Under the pieces are notes generated by a model. It did not search any database and was not told the origin of the DNA. It was given only the letters and a program-made list of their open reading frames with translations. DNA of 64,000 bases from Psococerastis gibbosa (lineage: Eukaryota > Arthropoda > Insecta > Psocodea > Psocidae). The position numbers and the translations under genes are program-made. Every line of letters begins with the position of its first letter. Position 1 is the first letter of the stretch. The stretch lies in assembly GCA_963971405.1 (NCBI GenBank), contig OZ020487.1:43745039-43809038 (forward strand), written 5' to 3'. Positions 10,845-21,539 of this stretch are shown piece by piece.

Positions 10845-11110
10845 TAACGCCTGCTTTCAGCATTTCTGCTTTAAGCAACCCTGTCAGCCTGGCGGGGGGT
10901 GTGAGTCTGTTTATTAACTAGAGGCACCATAAGGGCACTTCACCACAGTGAGAAGGGGAGTTGACTGACAGGGTGGACCTCCTGATTAAAGTGGATTCCG
11001 AACCACTTGGAGAACACAGTAGTCACACGATAAATTCGGAGGTGACCAACACTCGACAGAGTCAGTGCGTTATCATGTTCCCGAACCAACCCTGAGTACA
11101 CTACCAAGTT
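10845..11110 (-). repeat. Retroposon family D, 3' part
   Basis: Minus-strand copy including the 3' region with CTGACAGGGTTGCTTAAAGC and AGTGGTTCGGAATCCACTT. It matches 47643-47995 and 63600-63985. Confidence 0.65.
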
Positions 11111-11376
11111 TGCTTCAGTTCTGAACAGTATCATTACCTTCAAGTAATGACCCGAAAGTACCATAAAATGCCATCTAGATGAAATTAATTTTACAGGCCC
11201 AGTACCCGCTAAGCGCTCTCCATCCTAAGAGAAAGTTCTAACAAAACTGATATAAAAGCCTACAAAAACCACATGTCATGGTTCCCACAAAATGCCCTTT
11301 GATTATTAAGAACAATGATAACAAATTTGGACGCAATTATCTGGGAGGTTCGCCCGGAGATAAAACAACGTTACTC

Positions 11377-11532
11377 ATTGTCGTTCTACTTCCAGCTCCA
11401 GACTTCGGTCCGATGATGACGCGACCTAGATCAAACTCTCGGAAGTAAAAGACCGGCCGCGTGCTGCGAGTACGACCAGTCACCTACCTGACCTCCAACC
11501 ATCACACCGGAGTAATTACAGTTGCTGGAAAA
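11377..11532 (-). other. GC-rich coding-like patch, possible DNA-transposon remnant
   Basis: GC content is well above its surroundings. One minus-strand frame reads FDLGRVIIG, faintly like the FxRGRIIG helix-turn-helix start of Tc1-type transposases, but frames are broken and no DDE motif is present. A run of 21 G follows at about 11551-11571. Identification is weak. Confidence 0.2.
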
Positions 11533-11592
11533 CCAGACTATAAAACGGAACGGGGGGGGGGGGGGGGGGGGCTGCGACGTGTTCAGTACTTC

Positions 11593-11975
11593 TTAAGGGC
11601 AAATATTCCATTTCTGTGCAAACTTTAATTTCTCATTAAATATGGAACGCAGAACAATGAACAAATGCTGAATGGATAGAAGAATTTTTTCTCCTAATTT
11701 TGATATATAGTATGTTGCAATCATCAATACCGATCGGCTATAGTTAGTGAACTTGATACGCAAAAAATAACGGTCACTCAGGAGTTCAAGCTGAAGGAGT
11801 TCATCAACTGTGGCGAATTGGGGTTAGTTAAGGCCACATACTATACATCATAATTAGGAGAAAAAATTCTTCTTGCCATTCAGCATTTTTTCATTGTTCA
11901 GCGTTCCATATTTCATGAGAAATTGAAGTTTGAACAGAAAATGGAATATCGGCGACTCCGGTTTGCCCTTAACGA
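11593..11975. mobile_element. Inverted repeat / foldback element
   Basis: Left arm 11595-11720 and right arm 11840-11965 are inverted copies at roughly 85% (shared GAATTTTTTCTCCTAATT and ATATTCCATTT). No TIR family assigned. A GC-rich coding-like segment abuts the right arm. Confidence 0.6.
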
Positions 11976-11976
11976 G

Positions 11977-12110
11977 TCCGGGCCTAGGAAACGTTGCGGC
12001 CTGGATGGCCATGTCGTAGGCGTCAAAAAGATCTGTCTGGGACACAGCTTCTCCTAGTCTCGGGTAGACCAGAAGGTGGCCGTCGTCTTGTAGTGTTCAG
12101 TGAAATGCCA
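11977..12110 (-). other. GC-rich open frame of unknown protein (fragment)
   Basis: A minus-strand frame of about 45 codons has balanced, GC-leaning third positions unlike the AT-rich flanks. It contains DGHLLVYPRLGEAVSQTDLF and then DAYDMAIQAATFPRPGLV. It runs without a stop into the inverted-repeat arm at 11965. It could be an exon overrun by a transposon or a captured gene piece. I do not recognise the family. Confidence 0.35.
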
Positions 12111-12182
12111 CAAGTCTGGAAATTTCAATTCTATCTAATGTAAAGGCTACAACCCCCCCAGTTCCCCTGTTACAATGTCAAT

Positions 12183-12300
12183 ACGGTAAACTTGTCTCAG
12201 CTTGTTCAATATCACTTGTGATCGGTGTGGATTGACATCGAGGACGTAAACTTAAAAAATCAAAATATTCATACGGAACCAACACCAATACTGACCGAAT
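12183..12300 (+). repeat. Interspersed repeat family C, fragment
   Basis: Matches the core CAGCTTGTTCAATATCAC and GATTGACATCGAGGACGT, with the 5' part missing. Confidence 0.55.
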
Positions 12301-12894
12301 GGTCCTATGGACCTCTCTTACACCTAATTGTACAGGACAGTTTTGTGCCATTTAGGATACAAGAGGGACTATTTCAGACCATATATGAAGTGCATACATT
12401 TCACCCAAATCGAGGCTACTACTGTTAATACTGCTAGCATTTCGCAATGTTCATATTATTGAAAATGCCATTGGAGCGTTCCCTTAATTGAGCATCAAGC
12501 CTTGTAGTAGGCATGACGTGAACAATATCGCAGTTAATATTTAAGTAGCAGGCTAACTCAGTACTATTGCCTAACCGGGCATTACCTGGTAGGTAATATG
12601 CAAAGGTTATTATAATAATGGTTCTATCCATTATTTAACCCTGCAGAAGGCATGCACGTATTATGAGCATTCATTCATGAGGACATATAGAGTAATGGAC
12701 TCAGACTTTCACACTAAAGTTTGTTATAGTTGTTTCTTTCCTAAAATCGATATACATACATACATATACAGTATATATATATATATACATAACATTTTGA
12801 ACGGAGGGTGTTTTTAGGCTCAGGGAGTCATGAAATGAAAAGTTTTGAAGAAATTTTCCAGAAGTCGAACATTGGTTGCCATCTCAATAGGTAG
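12301..12894. other. No recognisable gene; (TA)n patch
   Basis: Part near 12300-12330 resembles the LINE 3' UTR motif TCTCTTACACCTAATTGTAC. A TA-rich microsatellite lies near 12755-12790. Confidence 0.35.
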
Positions 12895-13090
12895 ATGAAC
12901 TTCCCTAAAAGGTTAAATCGCGTACAAACGATTAACCTCTTCAATCACCTCACTAAGTCACCTGATAGGTACTTGTGTCGAGTTACGACACGTATCCGAC
13001 CGCAAGGTGTGTGGAGACTAGCACGAGTACAAGCACGCTACCACCTTGCCACCGAAGTCACTTGTAGGTTACTGCAGTTAGTCTTCAAAG
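12895..13090. repeat. Dispersed repeat family F
   Basis: Shared with 60606-60800: GGTTAAATCGCGTACA, TCACTAAGTCACCT and CGACCGCAAGGTGTGT occur in the same order in both. Function unknown. Confidence 0.6.
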
Positions 13091-13142
13091 TAGCTAAACT
13101 TTTAGTAATAGAATGGCCGAGAAGATATCACCCGTTAGAACC

Positions 13143-13241
13143 GTTAGAAGTTCTTTGGTTAGAACATAAATGAAGCAGCCATGTTGGAAGTTAGAAGTTA
13201 GAAGTTCTTTGGTTAGAACATAAATGAAGCAGCCATGTTGG
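13143..13241. repeat. Short tandem duplication, about 50-bp unit
   Basis: Two copies of TTCTTTGGTTAGAACATA plus AATGAAGCAGCCATGTTGGA in tandem. Confidence 0.85.
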
Positions 13242-13353
13242 ACGTGCTTGACTCTACTGCTTGTCAGTACCGCTCTACTGCGCATGTGTGACCTTTTTAG
13301 GTACACTAAAAAATCAAAACTCTATATTGTAATTGAGTATTTTCATGTGAATA

Positions 13354-13604
13354 CAGTGCCGGATTAACCCATGTGGGGGCCGTGGACACAAGATATGTCG
13401 GGGCCGTGGGTATAAATTTGTCTACCAACATTGCAGCAAAAAAAACGTTTAATTTCCCGCCAATTTCAAGACTTTGTTGGGAATTTCAAAACTTTGTTTT
13501 CACTTCTTTTTTTTTTAATCTCGCTTGCGGGGGCCGGAATTTTAAGCATTTTTGTGGGGGCCGTGGGCCTATGCCCCAAGTGCTCATGGGTTAATCCGGC
13601 ACTG
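13354..13604. mobile_element. hAT-type MITE, perfect 8-bp duplication
   Basis: Ends CAGTGCCGGATTAACCCATG and CCGGCACTG (inverted), flanked on both sides by TGTGAATA. Internal GGGGGCCGTGG repeats. A truncated relative lies at 61745-61880. Confidence 0.92.
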
Positions 13605-13639
13605 TGTGAATATTATTATATATTATTAATGAGGCGCGA

Positions 13640-13705
13640 TCAGCCGAAGGGGACTTTTGGCCGCTCTGACAACATCCCTCCATCTTTGTCGATCCTCAGC
13701 AGTGT
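13640..13705 (-). mobile_element. LINE C-terminal scrap
   Basis: The minus strand encodes AEDRQRWRDVVRAAKS, a typical LINE ORF2 end also seen in the chimeric block at 51280-51720. Confidence 0.5.
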
Positions 13706-14100
13706 GAATATACTGTTAAATATTAAATCCACGCATTTTTCAACAAATTCATGCAACGTGCTAGTTCCAGCTCAGCCAATAAACGTCCGCCGCCATTGTG
13801 GTCACGTGCCAAAAAATAACAACGATGGCTCCCACATATTAATTGCGAGTTAAGGAATAATAAGGAATTGAGAGAGAATCGGTTTTCTAGCTCTCCTGAA
13901 AAGAAAAGTCAAACGGAGATAGAGCCATTTGAAAACAGGCAACTTATATACATACGCATATATATACTAGTATATATATAAACATTGTACATATACAGCA
14001 ACATGCAGAAATTAAGAAAGCTACTGGTCTGACAAGTGACTAGGGTTGCCATTTAGTTAGCTAGGACTATAAATCCCGTATATTCGTACACTAATTAGCT
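13706..14100. other. No gene recognised; short GC-richer patch
   Basis: At 13775-13815 a CCAAT, a GCCGCCATTGT (YY1/Pho-like) and a CACGTG lie close together, which could be promoter-like, but no transcript start or exon can be tied to it. Confidence 0.3.
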
Positions 14101-14267
14101 CAGGGGCGGATCCAGCCCATTTTTTGAGGGAAGGGTAGTGGTAGGTTAAAATAGAATAAAGTCATTTAGTATGTATTAAATTATGACATAAATAATTTAC
14201 TTACAACAGACTTACTAATCTTGGGGGCGGTTCACCCCTCCCCCCCCCCCCTTTGTATCCGTCCTTG
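14101..14267. mobile_element. hAT-type MITE with C tract
   Basis: Ends CAGGGGCGGATCCAG and GGATACAAAG-to-CAAGGACGG when read inverted. Flanks AATTAGCT and ACTTCGCT match at 6 of 8. Internal C run at 14240-14251. Confidence 0.65.
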
Positions 14268-14699
14268 ACTTCGCTACTGGTTATTCGACCGCTAACATTA
14301 ATACATACTTTAGTACCATAAATCAAAACAGCATACTCGTATCCGACCAAATAATCGAATCCCAATAGCGCGAGATACGCACGCATTTTAATACAATTTG
14401 AAACGTACTAATGGAGCTTAAAATTGAATTACCCATTTGCCATTGCATCCAATCATTGTACTTTTAAACTGATTTATCCTGCTTTTAAAACAAAGCCTGC
14501 GTCAGCCTAACTAAAATGTATTTGTCGAGTACTCATTAATGAGTAACAACAGGAATAAAACATCTCTACGCGATATCCAACACGTCAGAACGGAGTCACG
14601 GACCAGGTTAAAATGATATGGAACGTAGCCTAAATATTGGTCCGTGAATCACGCAAAAATCAGTCACTACTTATATTTAAAACTATATATTCTTCATCA
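14268..14699. other. No recognisable feature
   Basis: No gene, clear repeat or exon. Confidence 0.4.
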
Positions 14700-16340
14700 T
14701 AAAAGGCCGTATACATAAACAAGTGGATGTTACGCTGGACAGCTGGAGTGACCCTGGCAGACAGGCTAAGAAACGACCAGAATAGAGCTGAGTAGAAAAC
14801 TGCCGAAATCACTCTTAAGCGCAGGGAAAAACGCCTGTTAAGGCATAGACATGTCCAAAGGAGGGGCAGATTTTTCATGTGGAGGAGATGTGTATGTTAC
14901 GCTGGACAGCTGGAGTGACCCTGGCAGACAGGCTAAGAAACGACCAGAATAGAGCTGAGTAGAAAACTGCCGAAATCACTCTTAAGCGCAGGGAAAAACG
15001 CCTGTTAAGGCATAGACATGTCCAAAGGAGGGGCAGATTTTTCATGTGGAGGAGATGTGTATGTTACGCTGGACAGCTGGAGTGACCCTGGCAGACAGGC
15101 TAAGAAACGACCAGAATAGAGCTGAGTAGAAAACTGCCGAAATCACTCTTAAGCGCAGGGAAAAACGCCTGTTAAGGCATAGACATGTCCAAAGGAGGGG
15201 CAGATTTTTCATGTGGAGGAGATGTGTATGTTACGCTGGACAGCTGGAGTGACCCTGGCAGACAGGCTAAGAAACGACCAGAATAGAGCTGAGTAGAAAA
15301 CTGCCGAAATCACTCTTAAGCGCAGGGAAAAACGCCTGTTAAGGCATAGACATGTCCAAAGGAGGGGCAGATTTTTCATGTGGAGGAGATGTGTATGTTA
15401 CGCTGGACAGCTGGAGTGACCCTGGCAGACAGGCTAAGAAACGACCAGAATAGAGCTGAGTAGAAAACTGCCGAAATCACTCTTAAGCGCAGGGAAAAAC
15501 GCCTGTTAAGGCATAGACATGTCCAAAGGAGGGGCAGATTTTTCATGTGGAGGAGATGTGTATGTTACGCTGGACAGCTGGAGTGACCCTGGCAGAGAGG
15601 CGAAGAAACGACCAGATCAGAGCTGTGTAGAAAACTGCCGAAATCACTCTTAAGCCCAGGGAAAAACGCCTGTTAAGGCATAGGCATGTCCAAAGGAGGG
15701 GCAGATTTTTCATGTGGAGGAGATGTGTATGTTACGCTGGACAGCTGGAGTGACCCTGGCAGACAGGCTAAGAAACGACCAGAATAGAGCTGAGTAGAAA
15801 ACTGCCGAAATCACTCTTAAGCGCAGGGAAAAACGCCTGTTAAGGCATAGACATGTCCAAAGGAGGGGCAGATTTTTCATGTGGAGGAGATGTGTATGTT
15901 ACGCTGGACAGCTGGAGTGACCCTGGCAGAGAGGCGAAGAAACGACCAGATCAGAGCTGTGTAGAAAACTGCCGAAATCACTCTTAAGCCCAGGGAAAAA
16001 CGCCTGTTAAGGCATAGGCATGTCCAAAGGAGGGGCAGATTTTTCATGTGGCGGAGATGTGTATTTTACGCTGAACAGCTGGAGTGACCCTGGCAGACAG
16101 GCTAAGAAACGACCAGATTAGAGCTGAGTAGAAAACTGCCGAAATCACTCTTAAGCCCAGGGAAAAACGCCTGTTATGGCATGGGCATGTTGAAAGGTGA
16201 GGCGAGACTCTTCTACTGAAAAGGAGAGTGTGGTCCCAGGACGCAGGAGAAGTGGATGACTTAAAACATAAGACGACGCTGCATACAACGATCCAGGCAA
16301 ATATGGATGATGCTGATTGCAAGCAAAACGTGAAATACCC
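14700..16340 (+). mobile_element. LINE ORF2 fragment amplified into a tandem array
   Basis: The single-copy edges of the array show its origin. Just left and in the first unit one reads KWMLRW, then TAGVTLADRLRND, the well-known C-terminal block of several LINE clades. To the right, past the last unit, non-repeated LINE-like sequence continues to about 16340. The array itself is described separately. Confidence 0.7.
14729..16200. repeat. Satellite: nine tandem copies of a 167-bp unit
   Basis: Units start at 14729, 14896, 15063, 15230, 15397, 15564, 15731, 15898 and 16065, each beginning (G)TTACGCTG. Five leading units look identical (type A). Units six and eight share the same variants (type B: GAGAGGCGAAG, CAGATCAGAGCTGTG, AAGCCCAGG), and seven is A again. 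The ninth is a diverged edge unit. The period is not a multiple of three, so the array does not encode a repeat protein. Confidence 0.95.
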
Positions 16341-16640
16341 AGAAAAGGTTCGCCATTCTCAAATGTAGTATTGAGCCACAAGCAGCGGACACCGTAATAA
16401 GGAAAACCACCAATTATAACCTCAAGACTGTTGCTGACACATGGGCTAACCCCGGGTAATGGGCATTTAAGGAACAACATTTCTATGACAAGTTTTCGGT
16501 TTGTGGCAAAAGGCAAATTTTGGAGCAGTCACCGCAGCCTGATTCATTCTACTAACTCGTTTGTTATAAATGCAATATGTTCTTACCTATGTATGGTCTT
16601 GTTAGTCAGACTATGAAACATAAGGTCAAAGGTCATGACT
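16341..16640. other. No confident gene
   Basis: Short overlapping frames on both strands, no domain, no splice context. Confidence 0.35.
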
Positions 16641-16906
16641 CGACATAAAAGGTAAAACTAATATAACCTTCCAAAATTAGCCCAAAATACAGAAAACATG
16701 ATCTCGAGATTTAGCCAATTTTTAGTCCTGTTTATTGTTTGCCCCAAACCAAACTATCAAGGGAAAGGCGACCTAGTGGATTCTAAAATTATTATTAAAA
16801 TTATTGTAAATATATATCCACCCTAAAACGGGCCTAGCCCACGGGGAAATGTTGAAATTTTATAACTGTATTACTGTATTGGGATATATTATAAATTGAT
16901 TGATTG
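16641..16906 (+). repeat. Family E fragment followed by LINE 3' tail
   Basis: 16641-16780 matches family E (CAAACTATCAAGGG). 16800-16906 is the tail motif CCCTAAAACGGGCCTAGCCC ending in (TTGA)n, as at 54085-54182. Confidence 0.55.
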
Positions 16907-17164
16907 ATTGAATCACACTGTTAACGACTACGATATATGAGCAGCATGTGTGCAAAATGCGACTGTCACTTTAAACTGTAAATGCAGCAGACAAAAACTT
17001 TTAAAATCAGAAATGCTTCTACATTAAGGGAAGTTATATTTTAATTAATTCCTTGATAAGATAGGAAACGCATTAGACACCTGATGTGATACCATCTCAA
17101 AAACAGTTTTGTGACAAATCACCTTTTGCATTCATGCTCTATTGAATTTTAAGAAAATGAATGT
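16907..17164. other. No recognisable feature
   Basis: Nothing supported. Confidence 0.4.
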
Positions 17165-17400
17165 TGTAATCCATGGGAGGGCACAGAAGAAGAACATCCT
17201 GGTTGAAAAACCTCCGGCAGTGGTTTGGCAAAAGCACGACTTCCCTTTTCATAGCAGCAATCTCAAAGGTACAAATTGCCATGATGGTCGCCAATCATGG
17301 TAGAAGAGGTATTAAAAGAAGAAGATTGTTCACAAGACAAATGTATTGTGTATATATATTTCAGGCGGTGTTCAAAGAGCCTTTTTGTTAAAAGAAGGGC
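17165..17400 (+). mobile_element. LINE 3' coding end (fragment)
   Basis: Encodes RRRTSWLKNLRQWFGKST then ISKVQIAMMVAN, the C-terminus of an endonuclease/reverse-transcriptase LINE. Related copies lie at 21540, 24030, 51280 (minus) and 53054. Confidence 0.75.
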
Positions 17401-17559
17401 TGTTGAATTAATAAGCTAACAACCTTTATCAGAGTAACTATCCCCAAGGTCCGAATTGTTCACGATTAACTCTAATCTTCGCTAGAAGAGGCACACAAAG
17501 AAGAAGAAGAGGAAGATCCGGCGGAAAACCCGTTTTTTTATGTCAAGCTTCGAACCTGG

Positions 17560-17740
17560 ACCATTTCCTAGTCCAGTTCTCTAACCAGATTCCAATCAGT
17601 GGCGGAATTTAGGTTAACAATGGGTCATGACTACTTTCAAAAACACCTTCACCGCATAGGTGCAGCAGCGGAACCTTTCTGTCCTTTGCGCGACACCCGG
17701 GAAGAAATGGACAAACACCTTAAGGCGTGCCCAAGGCCGT
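17560..17740 (+). mobile_element. Jockey/Loa-type LINE fragment
   Basis: One frame reads MGHDYFQKHLHRIG, then AEPFCPL and EEMDKHLKACP, the zinc-knuckle-like region after RNase H in Jockey-group LINEs. The expected second Cys is Arg here. A MITE cuts it off at about 17738. Confidence 0.65.
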
Positions 17741-17886
17741 AGCTAGGATTTTCTTTCGTCGGGGGGGGGGGGGAATTTCAATGGATATTACATAGTAGTT
17801 TTTTTTCCTCCCAAAATCCGATTATATCTAGAGTCAAGCCATTTAAACCCCCATGAACCCCCCCCCCCCCTCTGGCAACGGCTTAG
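17738..17886. mobile_element. MITE with G and C tracts
   Basis: Starts AAGGCCGTAGCTAGG and ends TGGCAACGGCTTAG; internal G14 and C13 runs. The right half matches 6870-6975, and a half-copy with AAGGCCGTAGCC lies near 20331. Confidence 0.6.
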
Positions 17887-18299
17887 GGCTAGCCCAGCCC
17901 TTGTCAATAGCAGAGGTTCCCCAGATTATTGTATTGGACTGCAAGAAAGCTGATGGCGGAAGCCGAATGCTGTAACAATTTTTTTTTAAAAGTCCAGTTC
18001 TCTACAAATGTTCAAAATGGACTTATTCCTGGCCATGGTGCATTCAATAATACAAGTTTCAAGGTTAGTAAACTAATCAACATAACGGACCGTCCCGAAA
18101 GAACTATAAAGTGGCAGTTAATTTTTATCGCCTGCTGTATTTAACAACACATGGTAAATTATCCGCATAAAACGAGGCTTAGGTAGTATGTTAATTTACA
18201 AGCTTGGACTCAATTGAGCTGATTAAAGAGTAAATATTTAATGAAAACTTCAAACATATTTCTGGTTAATTAAAATAAACAAAGCAATGCGAAATAAGA
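17887..18299. other. No confident gene
   Basis: A 71-codon plus-strand frame (17929-18144) shows no domain or splice support. Confidence 0.35.
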
Positions 18300-18590
18300 A
18301 AGAAAGAAAGAAAAAAAAGATCTTTATTTTCCATATGGGCGACTTCACAATTAACCCATAATGTTAACTTAAATAAATACTTAAAATAGAAACTAAACTA
18401 AAAACTAAACTAAAAGCGACCATTTCCACACCATTTAACATACGTATACTCATAAAATATTTGTGACACGCCCTCTTAAACTTATTTAAACATTTTTCAT
18501 TTCTGATTGGATCCGGTAGGGAGTTCCCAAGAGGATTATAGTATAATGTATTGTACAATACACATACAAAGGCTTTCAAAAAAATGTTAC
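18300..18590 (-). mobile_element. CR1-like LINE, C-terminus and tail
   Basis: The minus strand encodes NSLPDPIRNEKCLNKFKRA, the CR1-group ORF2 end, then a 3' UTR with CGCCCATATGG, AATAAAG and a (CTTT)n tail. Confidence 0.7.
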
Positions 18591-18618
18591 AATGTAGTAG
18601 TAGGTAGTCTGTTCTTAC

Positions 18619-18747
18619 CCATCAAGGCCAAGATCAAGCCATACAAAATGATAGATAGGCCTAACACAGGCAGAACAGCACTCAGCACAGTCAGCAGTGT
18701 TGAAATCGACGCTAAAGGCAAAGCTGGTACGAGAGCATAAGTCTTAC
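18619..18747 (-). CDS. Coding exon with one membrane segment, unidentified gene
   Basis: On the minus strand a pyrimidine-rich acceptor ending in TTTTTCAG leads into 129 nt of open frame, then a GTAAGA donor. Both edges are phase 1. The exon encodes KTYALVPALPLAS followed by a hydrophobic run of about 30 residues (LLTVLSAVLPVLGLSIILYG and onward), so it probably spans the membrane once. GC content and third positions look coding, unlike the neighbours. The PALP-plus-helix layout is faintly like a claudin/clarin-type tetraspan exon, but this is only a suggestion. The exon at 29011 fits it in phase. Its own start resembles a donor too, so the acceptor could be wrong. Confidence 0.45.
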
Positions 18748-19036
18748 CTGAAAAATAAAATAAAAACAATATTAGGATTCATTTAGGTACTAACTGCAAA
18801 ATTATAATGCATATCTAGGGCAGTAATTTGAATTATTAGCGTATGTTTTCACATTTTTTACATCTAATCGTTTACCTGTGAAAATGAAAAAAAAATCAGA
18901 TAAACTAAATTTGGGGGGTTGTAATTAAAAAACAAAACAATTAAAAAATAATACAACAATTAACAACCATCTGCGAACTCCCAACTCGCGGAAGTCGGTT
19001 TCAAGTTGAACCTACGAGTAATATTGTTCCGTGCAG
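18748..19036. other. Putative intron sequence, nothing recognised
   Basis: AT-rich, no repeat or exon identified. Confidence 0.35.
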
Positions 19037-19233
19037 TATAAATAAATAAATAAATAAATAAATAAATATTGACTATTCTGTTTTATTACTAAGTCAACCT
19101 AGCGGAGTTAGGGCTATAAAACCCTCTCTTACACTCAACTAGGAAAGTTCGGGACCACCATGCCCTCCGAAGCATGGCCAGAAAATGTAGTTAAGGGACT
19201 CGAACCAACAACCTTTCGGGTGAAAGTCGAAGT
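19037..19233 (-). mobile_element. tRNA-derived SINE, family A
   Basis: Minus-strand copy: (TTTA)n tail at 19037, body, then the B box at about 19200 in complement (GGACTCGAACCAAC). The 5' end of the head abuts the LINE fragment at 19234. Confidence 0.8.
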
Positions 19234-19605
19234 CTTTATTACTAATCTACAGTCATGCTTGCTTCGTACATTTTGTTCAGCATGCGATTCTCTGACATTC
19301 TTATAAGACGTGTCCCAGCCATCTTGCTTTTACAAAACGTAATATGTCTTCTCCATTGAGTATTGCGTTTATTTCTGAGTCGTTTCTTATAGGCCACTCT
19401 CTTTTTTCGTACAGGGGCCATCTCTTACCTTCCTTCCAAAATTCGTAGCTGCAATAGTTAACAATATACCAAAACCATTTCCTACCATACATAAACACAT
19501 AAATCATCGACAAAAAGACAGCCGATGTGACCCTAACTGATTTACGGCCAAAATTCCATATATCGGAACCCAAGACGGAGATAAAAGCTGTTAAAAATTG
19601 CAAAG
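19234..19605 (-). mobile_element. RTE-like LINE 3' coding end
   Basis: Minus strand: EINAILNGEDILRFVKA then RWLGHV and SENRM, the same family as 262-500. The frame is disturbed upstream. Confidence 0.7.
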
Positions 19606-19825
19606 TCGTCGATCCTGTGTGGTGTCAAAGTTTATCAATACATACTATACAAAGATATATTTTGTAGGTCAAGGAATTCTATAACTGCCAGCTATGAAAA
19701 GGTTATCTTTGGAGTTTCAACAGCTGCACTGGGGCCTGGCTAGATACTGGCACTTATATTATTTAACCTCAATATATCGATAAGTTGCCGACTTTTGCAC
19801 AATAACTGGTAAAACCAAGTGTTTT

Positions 19826-20045
19826 TGCCATTAAATTATCATAATAATAATAATAATGTCCAGAAGGACTTTTATGGACTTGTCCTATGCCAACGACCCC
19901 ATGGATTTCGGACATTATTTGCATTGTTTCCGTATGCATTTTTGGCCACTGGCAAACTGACAAACTACAGTATCCTCAATGCCAACCTACACCGGTTATT
20001 TGCGATAATGGATAAGCTGAGACAAATTCCAAATATTTTACTTAT
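19826..20045 (-). repeat. Interspersed repeat family C
   Basis: Minus-strand copy with an (ATT)n tail at 19840-19858 and the core in complement (GGATAAGCTGAGACA at its 5' side). Confidence 0.65.
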
Positions 20046-20052
20046 ACACAGT

Positions 20053-20270
20053 ATATAAATAAATAAATATTGACTTTTTATGTTCTATTACTAAGCCAAC
20101 CTAGCGGAGTTAGGGCTATAAAGCCCTCTCTTACACTCAACTAGGAAGGCCCGGGACCACCTGCTTTACATGCCCTCCGAAGCATGGCCAGAAAATTTAG
20201 GAAGTGTAGGACTCGAACCAACAACCTTTCGGGTGAAAGTCAGAGTCCGCACACCTACTCTACATAGGCT
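20053..20270 (-). mobile_element. tRNA-derived SINE, family A
   Basis: Nearly full copy on the minus strand with tail (TTTA)n, body and tRNA head including B box and A box region. Its neighbour at 19826 is in the same orientation. Confidence 0.8.
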
Positions 20271-20989
20271 AATATGTAATCAGAACCATAAGGTTTATTT
20301 CGGAATTACCACCGGGGGTCTCCATCGTCAAGGCCGTAGCCAAGGGGGGGGGGTGTAATGTGTAAGACTTCGATCATTTTCTAAGTTGGTACTTAGCTCT
20401 GATAGTTGGCTTATGGTTAACGGGTGCCTCGTAAGGGATATTATGGCTCCTACCGTTCCAGTTAATATATTTCTATGGGTGTCTCTCCCTGAACCAACAT
20501 TGCTAACATTGCAAACAGTACAAATGTATTAATACCGTGCCTACATTACATCCGAACAATTGCATACTAAAAAAAGTACAAATTGTATAACAAGCACAGA
20601 CAGACTAGACAAAAGCATTATATGCAGAGCTGAAGAGCAGAAGGCGTAAGATTTTCCACTAAAAAGGAAAAGAAATAGGGTGGGAAAAGTTGAGCAATGC
20701 GGAAAGACAAGAGGAAAGAGAGTGGAGTTGGCACTTGTCACAGATTGCTGACATGCAGCTTATTCAAAAGCCTCCCCCCCCCACCCCACCCCTCACAACC
20801 ATCACCCCCTCTGTACCCCATACATCGATCAACACCCACTGGAAGAAAAAAAAACTGAAGAACAACTTTAAACTGGGTCATGAACAAAGATGTGGAGAAG
20901 CAAACGTGGCAGCCATGGCAATAGAAATGTCAAATTAGATTTTTTTAAAGAATCGCCACTCTTGATGAAGTAGTACATTATAATCCAGG
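20271..20989. other. Repeat debris, no gene
   Basis: Includes a half-MITE (AAGGCCGTAGCCAAGG plus G run) at 20331-20356 and a region at 20370-20420 that recurs near 5660. A plus-strand frame at 20690-20938 is Pro/Thr-rich low complexity. Confidence 0.35.
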
Positions 20990-21475
20990 AACTGAGTTGC
21001 TACGGAGGCTCCGAAATACAATCTTAGAAGTTGAAGATGTCGATCGCAGATGTCAAATCAAATCAAATCAAATCAAAATTTATTATTAATTCAAACAACA
21101 ACATTTACAATATTAAAAATGGAAGGGGGGCCCAAAGGGACAATCCCGTGTAGCCGAAACGTTTGGAAGTACGCTTTCATGTTAACATTAGCCTATCATC
21201 GCCGATTCCACTGCTACATAACGTAGCTGCAGCTGTGAAAATTGTTGTAATTAAATCACCATGTAACTGCAAAGGCTTTCGCGGCCGGAGTCGAATGAAC
21301 AGTCAGTAGAACCCGGGCTCGCTACGGAGCCACCGAGCTACAACCTATGAAGTCTACATAGCACCACTGATGATGTTGACCGCATATGTTGACGAAACGC
21401 TTGGAAGTTCCCTTTCATATCGACCACGGCCAATCAGCCCTAATTCTACTAGTTCTTCAATTAAATCACCACTCA
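20990..21475. repeat. Repeat family G, mixed copies and (AAATC)n
   Basis: Pieces with GACGAAACGCTTGG, GGCTTTCGCGGCCGGAGTC and AATCAGCCCTAATTCTACT, which recur at 31290-31417 and 57415-57560. A LINE-type tail with an (AAATC)n run sits at 21050-21110. Confidence 0.55.
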
Positions 21476-21539
21476 CACTACGGTTGAATCCCACCGCTTA
21501 GTATTATAAAGTGAATGTGGAAGATATAACTGAAATAAT

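Noticed and set aside
16044-16516. Minus-strand frames of 92 and 121 codons
   Set aside because: They lie antisense across the LINE-derived satellite edge and its flank, with no domain.
20541-20741. Minus-strand frame with GKSYA resembling the start of the 18747 exon (GKTYA)
   Set aside because: The similarity is five residues and does not continue; there is no donor.
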